Positions 1 to 7,429 are shown, counted from the stretch's first letter. The stretch: DNA of 7,605 nucleotides from an uncultured Prevotella sp. (GCA_934203355.1 CAKPZC010000080.1:1-7605), one strand, 5' to 3'. Notes: generated by a model from the sequence alone, not told the origin. Numbers and translations are program-made.

Positions 1-5
1 CATAT

Positions 6-96
6 GTCCGCTCGCTCGGCTTTGCCGCTTGCCTTAGCAAGAACTTCCGTTAACTTCGGGCGAAGCCCTAACTTCCTCTAACTCCTATTTTGACAC
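6..96 (-). repeat. Interspersed repeat copy A, with extra hairpins
   Basis: This copy belongs to the same family as the three at the right edge of the window and is oriented like copy C. Positions 42-96 match 7437-7491 at 54 of 55 bases. The first 12 bases of the window also match 7425-7436 exactly. Relative to copy C it carries 29 extra bases at 13-41. These form two tiny hairpins: CGGC-TTT-GCCG (17-27) and CTTGC-CTTA-GCAAG (28-41). The shared hairpin GGGC-GAA-GCCC lies at 58-68. The element sits about 50 nt downstream of the pepD stop codon, so it may fold in the 3' end of that transcript. No U-tract follows the hairpins, so I do not call it a terminator. Confidence 0.85.
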
Positions 97-146
97 CCTC
101 TCTCGCTCCAAGTTTTTATTCTGTTTGTTGATGATTGAATTATCGG

Positions 147-1604
147 TTACTTCACCGGTACTTCAATCATGGTCTTCTTGAGCAGTTCCCAGAACGGAGC
201 TATTGTCGAGATGAGGCAACGCTCGTTTGTGGTGTGCGGTGAGCGCATGGTCGGACCGAGCGAAACAACGTCGAGGTGAGGATACTTTTCAAGTATCACT
301 GAGCACTCCAGACCAGCGTGGTCTACCTGCTCAACAGCCTCCTCGCCGAAGAGCTCACGATAGTTCTTTTCGAGCAGGTGCAGAATCTCGCTGTCGGTAT
401 TTGGATCCCAGCCCGAGTATTCGCCGCTCATCTCCACCTTCATGCCAGCCATTGAGAATGTCGATTCAAGAGTGGCAGCGATGTAGTCTCTCATGCTTTC
501 GCGTGAAGAGCGTGCCAGTAGCTTGAAGTAGGCATGGCCCTCGCCAATGTTGATGATGGCAAGGTTTGACGATGTCTCAACCACCGATGGGAATACCGGA
601 ATCATGCGCAGCACACCGTTGTGGCAGCCATAGATGGCGTCGAGCAGGTTGTCCTGGATTTCCTCGGGTGTCTCGTTCTCGGGAGTCTCCACGTCCTCGG
701 CAAAGAACTGAATGTTCTCCTCGATGGTGCGGAATTCGCTATTGAAGAGCTTGCACCACTCCTCAACGTTCTCCTTCAGTGGCTCAACATTCTCCTTGGG
801 CAGTGTGAGCACTACCTCGCACTCAAACGGGATGGCGTTGCGCATGTTGCCGCCGTTCCATGTAGCGAGACGTGCGCTATATTCGGCGATAGCCTCATGC
901 ACGAAGCGTGCCATGAGTTTGTTGGCGTTGCCTCTGCCCTCATTGATTTCCAGACCAGAGTGTCCACCCTTCAGTCCCTTGATAGTCACCTTCACGGCAG
1001 CGTCGTTCTTGTCGGTTGCAACTTCCTTATAGTCGAGAGTAGCTGTTATGTCTACGCCTCCTGCCGAACCGATGACAAACTTGCCCCATGTCTCAGAGTC
1101 GAGATTCAGCAGGATGTCGCCGTTGAGCTCGTTCTCGGGCAGGTCGTTGGCACCAAACATTCCAGTCTCCTCGTCGGCGGTGAAGAGTCCCTCGATAGGA
1201 CCGTGAACCAGAGTCTTGTCCTCCATCACAGCCATGATGGCTGCAATTCCCATGCCGTTGTCGGCTCCGAGAGTGGTGTCCTTAGCGCGCACCCATTCGC
1301 CGTCGATGAAAGTCTCGATGGGGTCGGTCTCGAAGTTGTGGTTGGATGTCTTGCTCTTCTGTGGCACCATGTCCATGTGTCCCTGCAGGATGATTCCCTT
1401 GCGGTTCTCCATGCCCGGAGAAGCAGGCTTGCGCATAACTATGTTTCCAGCAGCGTCCTTGAAAGCCTCTACGCCAACGCGGGCAGCGAAGTCGAGCAGG
1501 AACTGCTGCACTTTCTCAAGATGTCCAGACGGGCGCGGCACCTGTGTCAGTGCGTCAAAATTGCGCCAAATACATTCGGGGTTCAGGTTTTTGATTTCAC
1601 TCAT
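147..1604 (-). CDS. pepD: Aminoacyl-histidine dipeptidase PepD (M20 family metallopeptidase)
   Basis: This cytosolic di-zinc peptidase hydrolyses Xaa-His dipeptides such as carnosine, and broader dipeptides, in peptide catabolism. At 485 residues it has the usual full PepD length. The M20 metal site is complete: H76 and D78 in GHMD, D115 in GADNG, E145 and E146 in DEETG, D169 in NLDSE and H457 in SPHTTNE. By family analogy D78 and E145 are the catalytic pair and the others are zinc ligands. GGHSG (213-217) marks the inserted lid/dimerisation domain, roughly residues 185-390. There is no signal peptide. The start is ATG at 1604-1602, with an A/T-rich leader and no Shine-Dalgarno sequence. It lies 24 nt downstream of the YbhN-family gene, so the two are probably cotranscribed. 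A broader-specificity Xaa-Xaa dipeptidase is possible, but the family assignment is secure. Confidence 0.96.
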   Translation of the reverse strand: MSEIKNLNPECIWRNFDALTQVPRPSGHLEKVQQFLLDFAARVGVEAFKDAAGNIVMRKPASPGMENRKGIILQGHMDMVPQKSKTSNHNFETDPIETFIDGEWVRAKDTTLGADNGMGIAAIMAVMEDKTLVHGPIEGLFTADEETGMFGANDLPENELNGDILLNLDSETWGKFVIGSAGGVDITATLDYKEVATDKNDAAVKVTIKGLKGGHSGLEINEGRGNANKLMARFVHEAIAEYSARLATWNGGNMRNAIPFECEVVLTLPKENVEPLKENVEEWCKLFNSEFRTIEENIQFFAEDVETPENETPEEIQDNLLDAIYGCHNGVLRMIPVFPSVVETSSNLAIINIGEGHAYFKLLARSSRESMRDYIAATLESTFSMAGMKVEMSGEYSGWDPNTDSEILHLLEKNYRELFGEEAVEQVDHAGLECSVILEKYPHLDVVSLGPTMRSPHTTNERCLISTIAPFWELLKKTMIEVPVK

Positions 1605-1628
1605 AGTAATAATATGTTTATAAAGATT

Positions 1629-2627
1629 CTAAGCCTTGCTGGGCTTTTTGTTCGTAAATGATAGAGCCGCCCATGCGTATACGCCGAGTGCCACGACGAG
1701 CAGCGTCTGCACACTGTGCACTATAAGCACGAAGTTGAGCGCGTCGATGTCGCCAACTCCATAGAGTATGAGCATGGTTTTCACGGCGAAGTGCCACGGA
1801 CCCGCACCGTTAGGTGTGGGCACAATCACGGCAATGCTTCCCACGATGAATGTCACGAGTGCGCATGCCATGCCAAGATGGGCGGTCGACTCGAAACAGA
1901 AGAATGTCAGGTAATAGTGCAGGAAATAGCTTGCCCATATGCCGAGTGTGAGTGCGATGAAGAGCAGTGGGTTCTTCACATTGCGTATCGACATTATGCC
2001 CTGCCATATTCCTCTCACCGTGGTCTTCACCTTGTTGTATATGGCGAAGCGGCGCATTATGTACCATCCGAGTATGCAGACGGCAATGCCGCACACGGCT
2101 GTCACGATGTATCCTGTGGCTGAGAAGCCCGAGAGGATGGTCTCGATGTTGGTTCCAGTGCGGTTGAAGAAGATGTTGAATATCTTGAACTGGAACACAA
2201 ATGTGAGCAATGCTATCAGCATCACGAGCACGGAGTCGATGGCTCGCTCCATGACCACTGTGCCGAGAGCTTTAGGAAACGACACTCCGTCGTAGCGTTT
2301 GAGCACTCCGCAGCGTGCAAACTCGCCTATGCGTGGCACTATAAGGCTCACGGCGTATGACAGGAAAATGGAGTTGATGGCGGTTGACGTGCGCGCTTTT
2401 TCGCCTATTGGCTCAAGTGTCTGGTTCCAGCGCCATCCGCGGAACATCTGTGCCAGTATGCCAAAGGGAAACGACAGTAGCATCCACGTCCAGTTCATGT
2501 CGTGGAGCAGCACGTGCTCAAGATTGTCAAAGTCGAAACCGCGGTACATCCAGAAGAGTATCAGTCCGCCGAGCATCAACGACAGTCCCACCTTTAGTGA
2601 GTCGTTTATGGTCTTCTTTAAATCCAA
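1629..2627 (-). CDS. YbhN/LPG-synthase-TM family integral membrane protein (TTG start)
   Basis: A 332-residue polytopic inner-membrane protein of the family known as UPF0104 or lysylphosphatidylglycerol synthase transmembrane region (PF03706). It has about seven to eight hydrophobic segments, near residues 13-29, 44-62, 82-98, 122-147, 168-190, 218-242, 250-270 and 284-320. Family signatures are RGWRWN (63-68), PRIGEFARCGVLKR (98-111), the MERAID stretch (126-131) and PTPNGAGPWH (270-279). It lacks the soluble aminoacyltransferase domain of MprF, so lysyl-PG synthesis should not be assumed. Stand-alone members are of unclear function, with lipid or flippase-like roles proposed. The start reads TTG at 2627-2625, with an in-frame TAG at 2636-2634, so no longer form is possible. 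The next in-frame ATG (residue 18) would cut into the first membrane segment. It is the first gene of a likely operon with pepD. Confidence 0.88.
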   Translation of the reverse strand: MDLKKTINDSLKVGLSLMLGGLILFWMYRGFDFDNLEHVLLHDMNWTWMLLSFPFGILAQMFRGWRWNQTLEPIGEKARTSTAINSIFLSYAVSLIVPRIGEFARCGVLKRYDGVSFPKALGTVVMERAIDSVLVMLIALLTFVFQFKIFNIFFNRTGTNIETILSGFSATGYIVTAVCGIAVCILGWYIMRRFAIYNKVKTTVRGIWQGIMSIRNVKNPLLFIALTLGIWASYFLHYYLTFFCFESTAHLGMACALVTFIVGSIAVIVPTPNGAGPWHFAVKTMLILYGVGDIDALNFVLIVHSVQTLLVVALGVYAWAALSFTNKKPSKA

Positions 2628-2709
2628 TTTTTGCTATTTTTCTATTGTGGTTTGTATGTGTCAGGGTGTATTAAGGGGTGGCAAGTCAGATTGTTATTTT
2701 ATTTCTTTG

Positions 2710-2739
2710 CAAAAATACAAAAAAGAATCGGATAAGCAA
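2710..2739 (-). promoter_or_regulatory. Predicted Bacteroidota promoter for the YbhN-family/pepD operon
   Basis: Read on the minus strand, 2717-2710 is TATTTTTG, an exact match to the -7 consensus TAnnTTTG. ATTG ends at 2737, a 3-of-4 match to the -33 TTTG element, with a 19-nt gap, which is normal for this phylum. Transcription would start near 2703 and give a leader of about 75 nt before the TTG start codon. The region is A/T-rich, so a chance match is possible. Confidence 0.55.
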
Positions 2740-2776
2740 TGTTGTTAATTATTAATTTAAGTTTCGCAAGCAACAA

Positions 2777-2829
2777 AGGCTGACACATTCATGCCTTTTC
2801 GCTTGAAAAAACAGGAAATGTGTCAGCCT
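2777..2829. terminator. Inverted repeat, possible terminator or mRNA 3' hairpin
   Basis: Two perfect 13-nt arms, AGGCTGACACATT (2777-2789) and its complement (2817-2829), enclose a 27-nt loop. The loop can form a smaller stem of TTTTC (2796-2800) with GAAAA (2805-2809). It lies about 150 nt beyond the stop codon of the GH95 gene and upstream of the promoter of the next operon, a sensible place for a terminator. Only short T-rich sequence follows on either strand, so intrinsic termination is uncertain. A protein-binding palindrome is the alternative. Confidence 0.45.
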
Positions 2830-2843
2830 GCGGTTTGTTTTGG

Positions 2844-2965
2844 GTCTGGTAATCCATGTCCCTGGTTCTGGTAACCCTTATTTTGGGTTCTGGTACCTTA
2901 TGTTTTAGGCTTTGGTACCTTATGTTTCAGGCTTTGGGAGCCCATGTTTTGAGTTCTGGTAATCT
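2844..2965. repeat. 22-bp tandem repeat array, five units plus a partial sixth
   Basis: Units begin at 2844, 2866, 2888, 2910, 2932 and 2954, exactly 22 bp apart with no indels. The last unit covers 12 bases. Most units begin with a form of TTCTGGTAACC and end with a form of ATGTTTTGGG. Units 3 and 4 contain GGTACC. The units have diverged by substitution only. The array begins 15 nt after the stop codon of the GH95 gene and lies about 105 bp upstream of the -33 element of the YbhN-family promoter. It could therefore be part of the 3' untranslated region, an upstream operator array, or neutral slippage product. Confidence 0.9.
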
Positions 2966-2979
2966 TAAAGCTAATATTT

Positions 2980-5475
2980 TTATTTGTTGGCAACCTTCAA
3001 CGACTTGCCGTCGAAAGTGACGGTATATGTTTTGCCGCGTTGTGTCTTGAACTTGCACACGCTGTTGCCATAGCGCATTTCGCACGGTTCGCCCGAGCCA
3101 GAATAAACTGTGGCTTTTGCCAGTTTGCCACCATTCCAATCTATGCCAACAGTGAAGTTGCCCTTGGCGCGGAGTCCGGTTATAGAGCCTTCAGCCCATG
3201 CGTCGGGCAGGGCAGGCAACAGGTGGATGAATCCCATGTGGCTCTGCATTAGCATCTCCGTAACACCAGCTGTGCCTCCGAAGTTGCCGTCGATTTGGAA
3301 CGGAGCGTGAGTGTCCCACAGGTTGTCAAGAGTTCCGTTCTTGAGCAGGTTGCCGTAGAGTTTATAGGCGTGGTTGCCGTCGTGGAGTCGTGCCCACTGG
3401 TTGAGTTTCCATCCCATCGACCATCCAGTAGCTCCGTCGCCTCGGTGTTCGAGCACCACTCGTGCGGCTTTGGCGAGTTCGGGAGTTGTTATTGGCGACA
3501 GTGTGTGTCCTGGGTGGAGTCCGAACAGATGGTTCACGTGTCGGTGTTCGTCCTTCGGGTCGTCGATGTCCTTCGACCACTCCATGAGTTGTCCGTATCT
3601 GCCAATCTTGTAAGGAGCGATATGTTTCAGCGCGTCTTCCCATACTTTGCGGTCCTTGGCGTCCTTGCCGAGCACCTTGCTTGCGTCGATGGCATCGATA
3701 AGAATTTCGCGTATCACGGCATGTGCAAATGTTGCTCCCTCGTCGATAGGTCCGTGTTCGGGCGATGTTGATGGAGCTGCGGTGTAGACACCATCAGGGC
3801 GGTGCCACAGATAGTCGGCTGCGAAGTCGGCGCTACCCTTGATAATGTCGTAGGCGTTGTCGGCGAGCCATTTGCGGTCGCGTGTGTAGTCGTAGTAGTC
3901 CCATAGGTGGGTTGCAAGCCACGGTCCGGCAAAGGGCGAGAAGTTCCACGACATGTCCTCGCTGCTGAGCGGAGTGGTGAATCCGAAGATGTTGCCCGAC
4001 ACGGATGTTGTCCATCCACGTGTTCCGAAGTACGACTTTGCTGTCACCTCGCCTGGCTTGATGAGTCCGCGCACAAAGTCGAACAGTGGCAATTCACACT
4101 CTGGCAGGTTTGTTGTGCAAGCTGGCCAGTAGTTCATCTGCAAGTTGATGTTGTTGTGATAGTCGACGCGCCACGGACCGTCGACGTTGTTGTGCCAAAC
4201 TCCCTGAAGGTTGGCAGGCATGTTGCCTGGTCGCGACGAGGCGATGAGCAGATAGCGTCCGAACTGGTAGTAGAGCTGCTCCAGATATTTGTCGTTTGAG
4301 CCTCTGCGGTAGTCGGCAAGGCGTTGTGCTATCGACTTGTCTACGTATTGCGACTTGTCGCAGAGCGAGAAGCTCACTCGCTTGAATAGTTTCGAGTAGT
4401 CGGCATAGTGTTCCTTAAGCAGGTTGTCATAGCCCTTGGCAGTGGCGTTTTTGAGCCATTCGCCAGTAGTAGCCAGTGGGTCGACGCCCACGTAAGTCTT
4501 CAGGTCTTTGAAGTCGGGGTTGTAGTTTTCCTTATAGTCGGTGTCGGCAGTGATGAGGAACACCACCTCGTCGGCGTTCTTCACCGTGATTCGTCCGTTC
4601 TTGTTGCTCAGTGTGCCGCCGCGGTTGATGGCTCGGATGCGTATGGCATACTGCATCTGATTGTTGTCGAGGCGTGCGTTCCATAGCAGCGCGTCGTTGC
4701 CGTCGGCTGTCATGCGACCCTCCGACACGGGGTTGGGAGCGTAGGAGAAGGTGAGGTTCTGCATTCCCGGTCGCGACGCACGATAGCGCACGGCGATGAC
4801 GTTGGCAGGATAGCTTGCAAAATATTCGCGGTTGTACTCCACTCCGTCTTTGGCAAACGACACTACGGCAACGGCAGAGTCGAGCGACAGCGAGCGGCGG
4901 TAGCCAGTCATGCCCACCGTGCTAAGTCCAGTCTCGATATAGAACTCGCCAGCAGTTGTGAAGCTGCCGAATCTGAATGGGTCTTCATCCTGCGCGGCGT
5001 ATGGCACCTCGCTGTTGAAGTTCTTGCGTGTGAGTAGAGCCGCTTTGTCCCAGTCGTTGTTGGCAAAAGCCTGTCGTATCTCGTCCATCACACCAGCCGA
5101 CTGCTTGTTAACGTTCCAGTAGTAGTCGGCTCCCTTGGCTGTGTTGGGTCCTCCGCGCCATAGGGTCTTTTCGTTGAAGGTGATTCGTTCAGCCTCCACC
5201 GAACCCAAGATGTTGGCACCGAGCGAGCCGTTGCCTATAGGTAGCGACTGCGATTCCCAGTCGGAGTCGGGGTTGGTTGCAGTGTCGCCGGCTGATATTG
5301 GCTTCTTGCCGTTTTTCCATGCCTCTGGTTTGCCTCCATACCATATAGCTTTGCCGCGCAGTGATACTGGCGAGTCAAACCAGTATTTCAGCGGTAGGGC
5401 TGTCTGCTGTGCGTTAGCAGGCATAGTGTCGATGAGGACAGCCATTGCCACAAGAGTTAAAAGTTTCTTTTTCAT
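2980..5475 (-). CDS. Secreted GH95 alpha-L-fucosidase-type glycoside hydrolase
   Basis: An 831-residue glycoside hydrolase of family 95, whose known members are inverting 1,2-alpha-L-fucosidases or alpha-L-galactosidases acting on host glycans or plant polysaccharides. A signal peptide is clear: KKK, a hydrophobic core, then ANA before QQ at residues 22/23. With no lipobox Cys it should be periplasmic. Residues 75-300 form the N-terminal beta-domain (LPIGNGSLGA at 78-87). The (alpha/alpha)6 barrel follows, then a C-terminal beta-domain from about 750. Catalytic residues expected from Bifidobacterium AfcA are all present: N442 and N444 in NNINLQMNYW, general acid E573 in TSPEHGP, and D729 in QIDGNFGG. 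The start is ATG at 5475-5473. It lies 53 nt downstream of the GH77-like gene in an A-rich leader (minus strand) with no TAnnTTTG box, so cotranscription is likely. Substrate choice between fucose and galactose cannot be read here. Confidence 0.94.
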   Translation of the reverse strand: MKKKLLTLVAMAVLIDTMPANAQQTALPLKYWFDSPVSLRGKAIWYGGKPEAWKNGKKPISAGDTATNPDSDWESQSLPIGNGSLGANILGSVEAERITFNEKTLWRGGPNTAKGADYYWNVNKQSAGVMDEIRQAFANNDWDKAALLTRKNFNSEVPYAAQDEDPFRFGSFTTAGEFYIETGLSTVGMTGYRRSLSLDSAVAVVSFAKDGVEYNREYFASYPANVIAVRYRASRPGMQNLTFSYAPNPVSEGRMTADGNDALLWNARLDNNQMQYAIRIRAINRGGTLSNKNGRITVKNADEVVFLITADTDYKENYNPDFKDLKTYVGVDPLATTGEWLKNATAKGYDNLLKEHYADYSKLFKRVSFSLCDKSQYVDKSIAQRLADYRRGSNDKYLEQLYYQFGRYLLIASSRPGNMPANLQGVWHNNVDGPWRVDYHNNINLQMNYWPACTTNLPECELPLFDFVRGLIKPGEVTAKSYFGTRGWTTSVSGNIFGFTTPLSSEDMSWNFSPFAGPWLATHLWDYYDYTRDRKWLADNAYDIIKGSADFAADYLWHRPDGVYTAAPSTSPEHGPIDEGATFAHAVIREILIDAIDASKVLGKDAKDRKVWEDALKHIAPYKIGRYGQLMEWSKDIDDPKDEHRHVNHLFGLHPGHTLSPITTPELAKAARVVLEHRGDGATGWSMGWKLNQWARLHDGNHAYKLYGNLLKNGTLDNLWDTHAPFQIDGNFGGTAGVTEMLMQSHMGFIHLLPALPDAWAEGSITGLRAKGNFTVGIDWNGGKLAKATVYSGSGEPCEMRYGNSVCKFKTQRGKTYTVTFDGKSLKVANK

Positions 5476-5528
5476 TTTTTGTAATAATTTGTTGTGGTTT
5501 GTTTTTGTTATGCTTTTTGTTTTTATTG

Positions 5529-7127
5529 TCAGTATACTTTAAGAATTTGGCAGTCGTCGTCGTCGGCAAGCAGCATTCTTATTCGGCTTGTTATAGCAGT
5601 GCGCCGTTTTAGTTTGTTGTTTATTCTGCAAGCGTCGAAGTATTGGCATTGTGTGTTGATTCGCATCAGCCACCATTCGTCCGAGCCGACAGAGTGTGGA
5701 GTCTGCCAGTTGTCGCAGCTGTTGGGGTTGATGTTGGCTGTGAGGTCGCTCATGAGTACTATTGAGTGTTCACGTGCCAATTGGTGGACTGCCTTGAGTT
5801 GGCTGTGCAGCACAAACTGCACGTAGTATATGAATGCGAGTTTTTTGTAGGCTTTGGTTCGCGGGTTCTGCAGCAGTCCTCGCTCTGCCTCGGTCCATTC
5901 GTTGTGGCTGGGCCACTTATGGAAGTCGGCTATCGAGTATGCGTCGCGCAGATAGCTGTATTGTGCGTATGGCACGAGCCACCTTTCGTTTTCGGCAAAG
6001 AATCGGCGGTAGGCTGCAGAGTGCATTGTTTTGTCGCCTTCCTGCATAAACACGAGCCTTAGATATTCGAGTTTCGCGTCGAGAGTGGCGCAATAGTCAA
6101 TGTCGTCACATGCGTTGAGTTGTGTGCGTATGTTCTCCATTCGTTTGTTTTCCTGCGGGTCGTCGATGTCGGGTAGTTGCCTAAGGTCGGCGAGTATCGG
6201 ATGGAGTGCAAACACGCTTATAGTCGAGAAGAAGGTGGCGTCGGCAGCCGTGTGTGTGGATATTGTATCGTTGACTGGCGGCACGCTGATAATGTTGGCA
6301 CGCTCCGACTGTGCTATATCTTTGACAAATGCTGCAAGACTCCCGAAGTCGCCCATTCCGAATCGGCCTTCGTCGTGGAGTTGCGACATCGACACGTGGG
6401 TTATGGTCAGTTGTCGTTTGTCGGGGTTGAAGTTGGCTTGTGTCAATTCCATGGCAACAGCCTCGTAGGGCAGTATTTGTGGAATGCACATTGAGCGTCG
6501 GCTGCCAGTCTCCATATCAATGTTTCCGTTGTTGTCGATGGCTACGAACATGAACTCCATGGCAGTGCCCAAAGCCGTGGCATTGAGGTCGACTTGCCAT
6601 TCGCAGGCGTTGTGCTCGTTCATCATAATGGCTTTATCGGTTTGCCATTCGCCGAGTGCTCGTCCGCTTCCAAAGATGGCGAGTCGTTGTCCGGAGAGCA
6701 GTTGAGGTGCCCTCACAATGAGTCTCAGATTCTTGTTGGGTGCATTGCGTTGTATTGGAGTTGCAGGGCGTCGGCATAGGCAGTCGGCATAGGCAGCGGT
6801 GTAGAGTCGCGATTCGTCAGGTATGTCGTACAGTATATTTTCTACTGATAGAACTTTGCAATGTGTCAGGTTCAGGTCGATACGGTGGGTTATTCCGGTC
6901 CACTCGCGTTTTAGTTCGCGTCCAGCACTATCGACGGTAAAGAAGTAGTCGATATGTGGGTTGGATTTTGGCTCAATATCGCCAATACGGCATGTCCACA
7001 GTTCTCCGTCGAGCGTGGTCATGCTAATGGAAGCAGTCTGTTCGTGGCTTCCATCGTCGACTATCACGTTGAGGCGCACCTCCTCGCCATAGCCTGCCGT
7101 ATAGCGTATTTTGAAGTTAATGGTCAT
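5529..7127 (-). CDS. Truncated, probably inactive 4-alpha-glucanotransferase-like protein (CBM20-CBM20-partial GH77)
   Basis: A 532-residue protein from ATG at 7127. It resembles the N-terminal part of the Bacteroidota MalQ type, which runs to about 890 residues. Residues 1-86 and 133-231 look like two starch-binding CBM20 domains (second: LRLIVRAP, FGSGRALGEW). From about 245 it follows GH77: GRFGMGDFGSLAAF (254-267), VNDTISTHT (285-293), FALHP (306-310). The match then decays. The usual GDLPIG is SDLTANI (460-466), the AGAPPD-containing loop is missing, and the nucleophile motif RID is RIN (501-503) within YFDACRIN. It ends 29 residues later in an unrelated basic then DDDD tail, before the general acid/base Glu and third catalytic Asp. 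No signal peptide is visible. The frame is intact, so it may be a glucan-binding pseudoenzyme rather than fresh decay. A TTG-started 551-residue form from 7184 is less likely, because that TTG lies in the predicted promoter. Confidence 0.82.
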   Translation of the reverse strand: MTINFKIRYTAGYGEEVRLNVIVDDGSHEQTASISMTTLDGELWTCRIGDIEPKSNPHIDYFFTVDSAGRELKREWTGITHRIDLNLTHCKVLSVENILYDIPDESRLYTAAYADCLCRRPATPIQRNAPNKNLRLIVRAPQLLSGQRLAIFGSGRALGEWQTDKAIMMNEHNACEWQVDLNATALGTAMEFMFVAIDNNGNIDMETGSRRSMCIPQILPYEAVAMELTQANFNPDKRQLTITHVSMSQLHDEGRFGMGDFGSLAAFVKDIAQSERANIISVPPVNDTISTHTAADATFFSTISVFALHPILADLRQLPDIDDPQENKRMENIRTQLNACDDIDYCATLDAKLEYLRLVFMQEGDKTMHSAAYRRFFAENERWLVPYAQYSYLRDAYSIADFHKWPSHNEWTEAERGLLQNPRTKAYKKLAFIYYVQFVLHSQLKAVHQLAREHSIVLMSDLTANINPNSCDNWQTPHSVGSDEWWLMRINTQCQYFDACRINNKLKRRTAITSRIRMLLADDDDCQILKVY

Positions 7128-7181
7128 TATTGGTTGTGGAATTGTTGGTTCTCTTTCAAGTTCGTTTGTTGTTAGGTTGTC

Positions 7182-7189
7182 CAAAGGTA
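7182..7189 (-). promoter_or_regulatory. Predicted -7 promoter element of the GH77-like/GH95 operon
   Basis: On the minus strand 7189-7182 reads TACCTTTG, an exact TAnnTTTG. The -33 region is poor: the nearest candidate is TTTC at 7209-7206, with a short 16-nt gap. Transcription would begin near 7176, giving a leader of about 50 nt before the ATG at 7127. If real, it rules out the TTG at 7184 as start codon. Confidence 0.5.
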
Positions 7190-7293
7190 AGAAAAAAAAA
7201 GGAAAGAAAGAGTAAAAAGAATAAAAATCTTTGCCTTTGTGCTGTTGTGACCTAATGTTGGGGAACCAAGTAGGAGGGGCATCCCTGCTTTAT

Positions 7294-7329
7294 CCACTAA
7301 ATAGACTGGACAATTATGGTAGAGTGGAG
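7294..7329 (+). repeat. Linker stem-loop sequence next to copy B
   Basis: This stretch, beginning CCACTAAATAG and ending AGAGTGGAG, matches the reverse complement of 7495-7530 with a few substitutions. TCCACT (7293-7298) can pair with AGTGGA (7323-7328). It appears to be a conserved outer part of the repeat family, because it adjoins both copy B and copy C at the same end. Confidence 0.7.
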
Positions 7330-7330
7330 G

Positions 7331-7398
7331 GGCAAAATAGGAGTTAGAGGAAGTTAAGAAGAAGTTAATCCATCTACGATGGATGGAAGTTAACGGAC
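7331..7398 (+). repeat. Interspersed repeat copy B
   Basis: It runs from CAAAATAGGAGTTA to GAAGTTAACGGAC. Positions 7333-7398 match copy D (7540-7605) at 65 of 66 bases. Its central hairpin is ATCCATC-TAC-GATGGAT (7368-7384), where copies A and C have GGGC-GAA-GCCC instead. It carries GAAGTTA words in direct repeat. With copy C it forms an inverted pair separated by 31 nt of A/T-rich sequence. Confidence 0.88.
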
Positions 7399-7429
7399 AA
7401 ATGCTTTATTTTCAACAAATTATACATAT

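Noticed and set aside
621..1661. 346-residue plus-strand open frame opposite pepD
   Set aside because: It is the antisense of a fully conserved PepD frame. Its translation has no recognisable domain and it has no promoter or leader of its own.
1629..2627. MprF-type lysylphosphatidylglycerol synthase
   Set aside because: Only the membrane region family is present. The C-terminal aminoacyltransferase domain is missing, so the enzyme name would mislead.
2844..2965. Possible CRISPR array
   Set aside because: The 22-bp units are contiguous with no spacers, they are diverged, and there are no cas genes nearby.
3295..3771. 158-residue plus-strand open frame opposite GH95
   Set aside because: It is an antisense shadow across conserved GH95 catalytic regions, including E573, with a Val/Ser-rich composition typical of reverse-complement translation.
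5529..7127. Active 4-alpha-glucanotransferase MalQ
   Set aside because: The nucleophile Asp is Asn, and the acid/base Glu and third catalytic Asp lie in a region that is not present.
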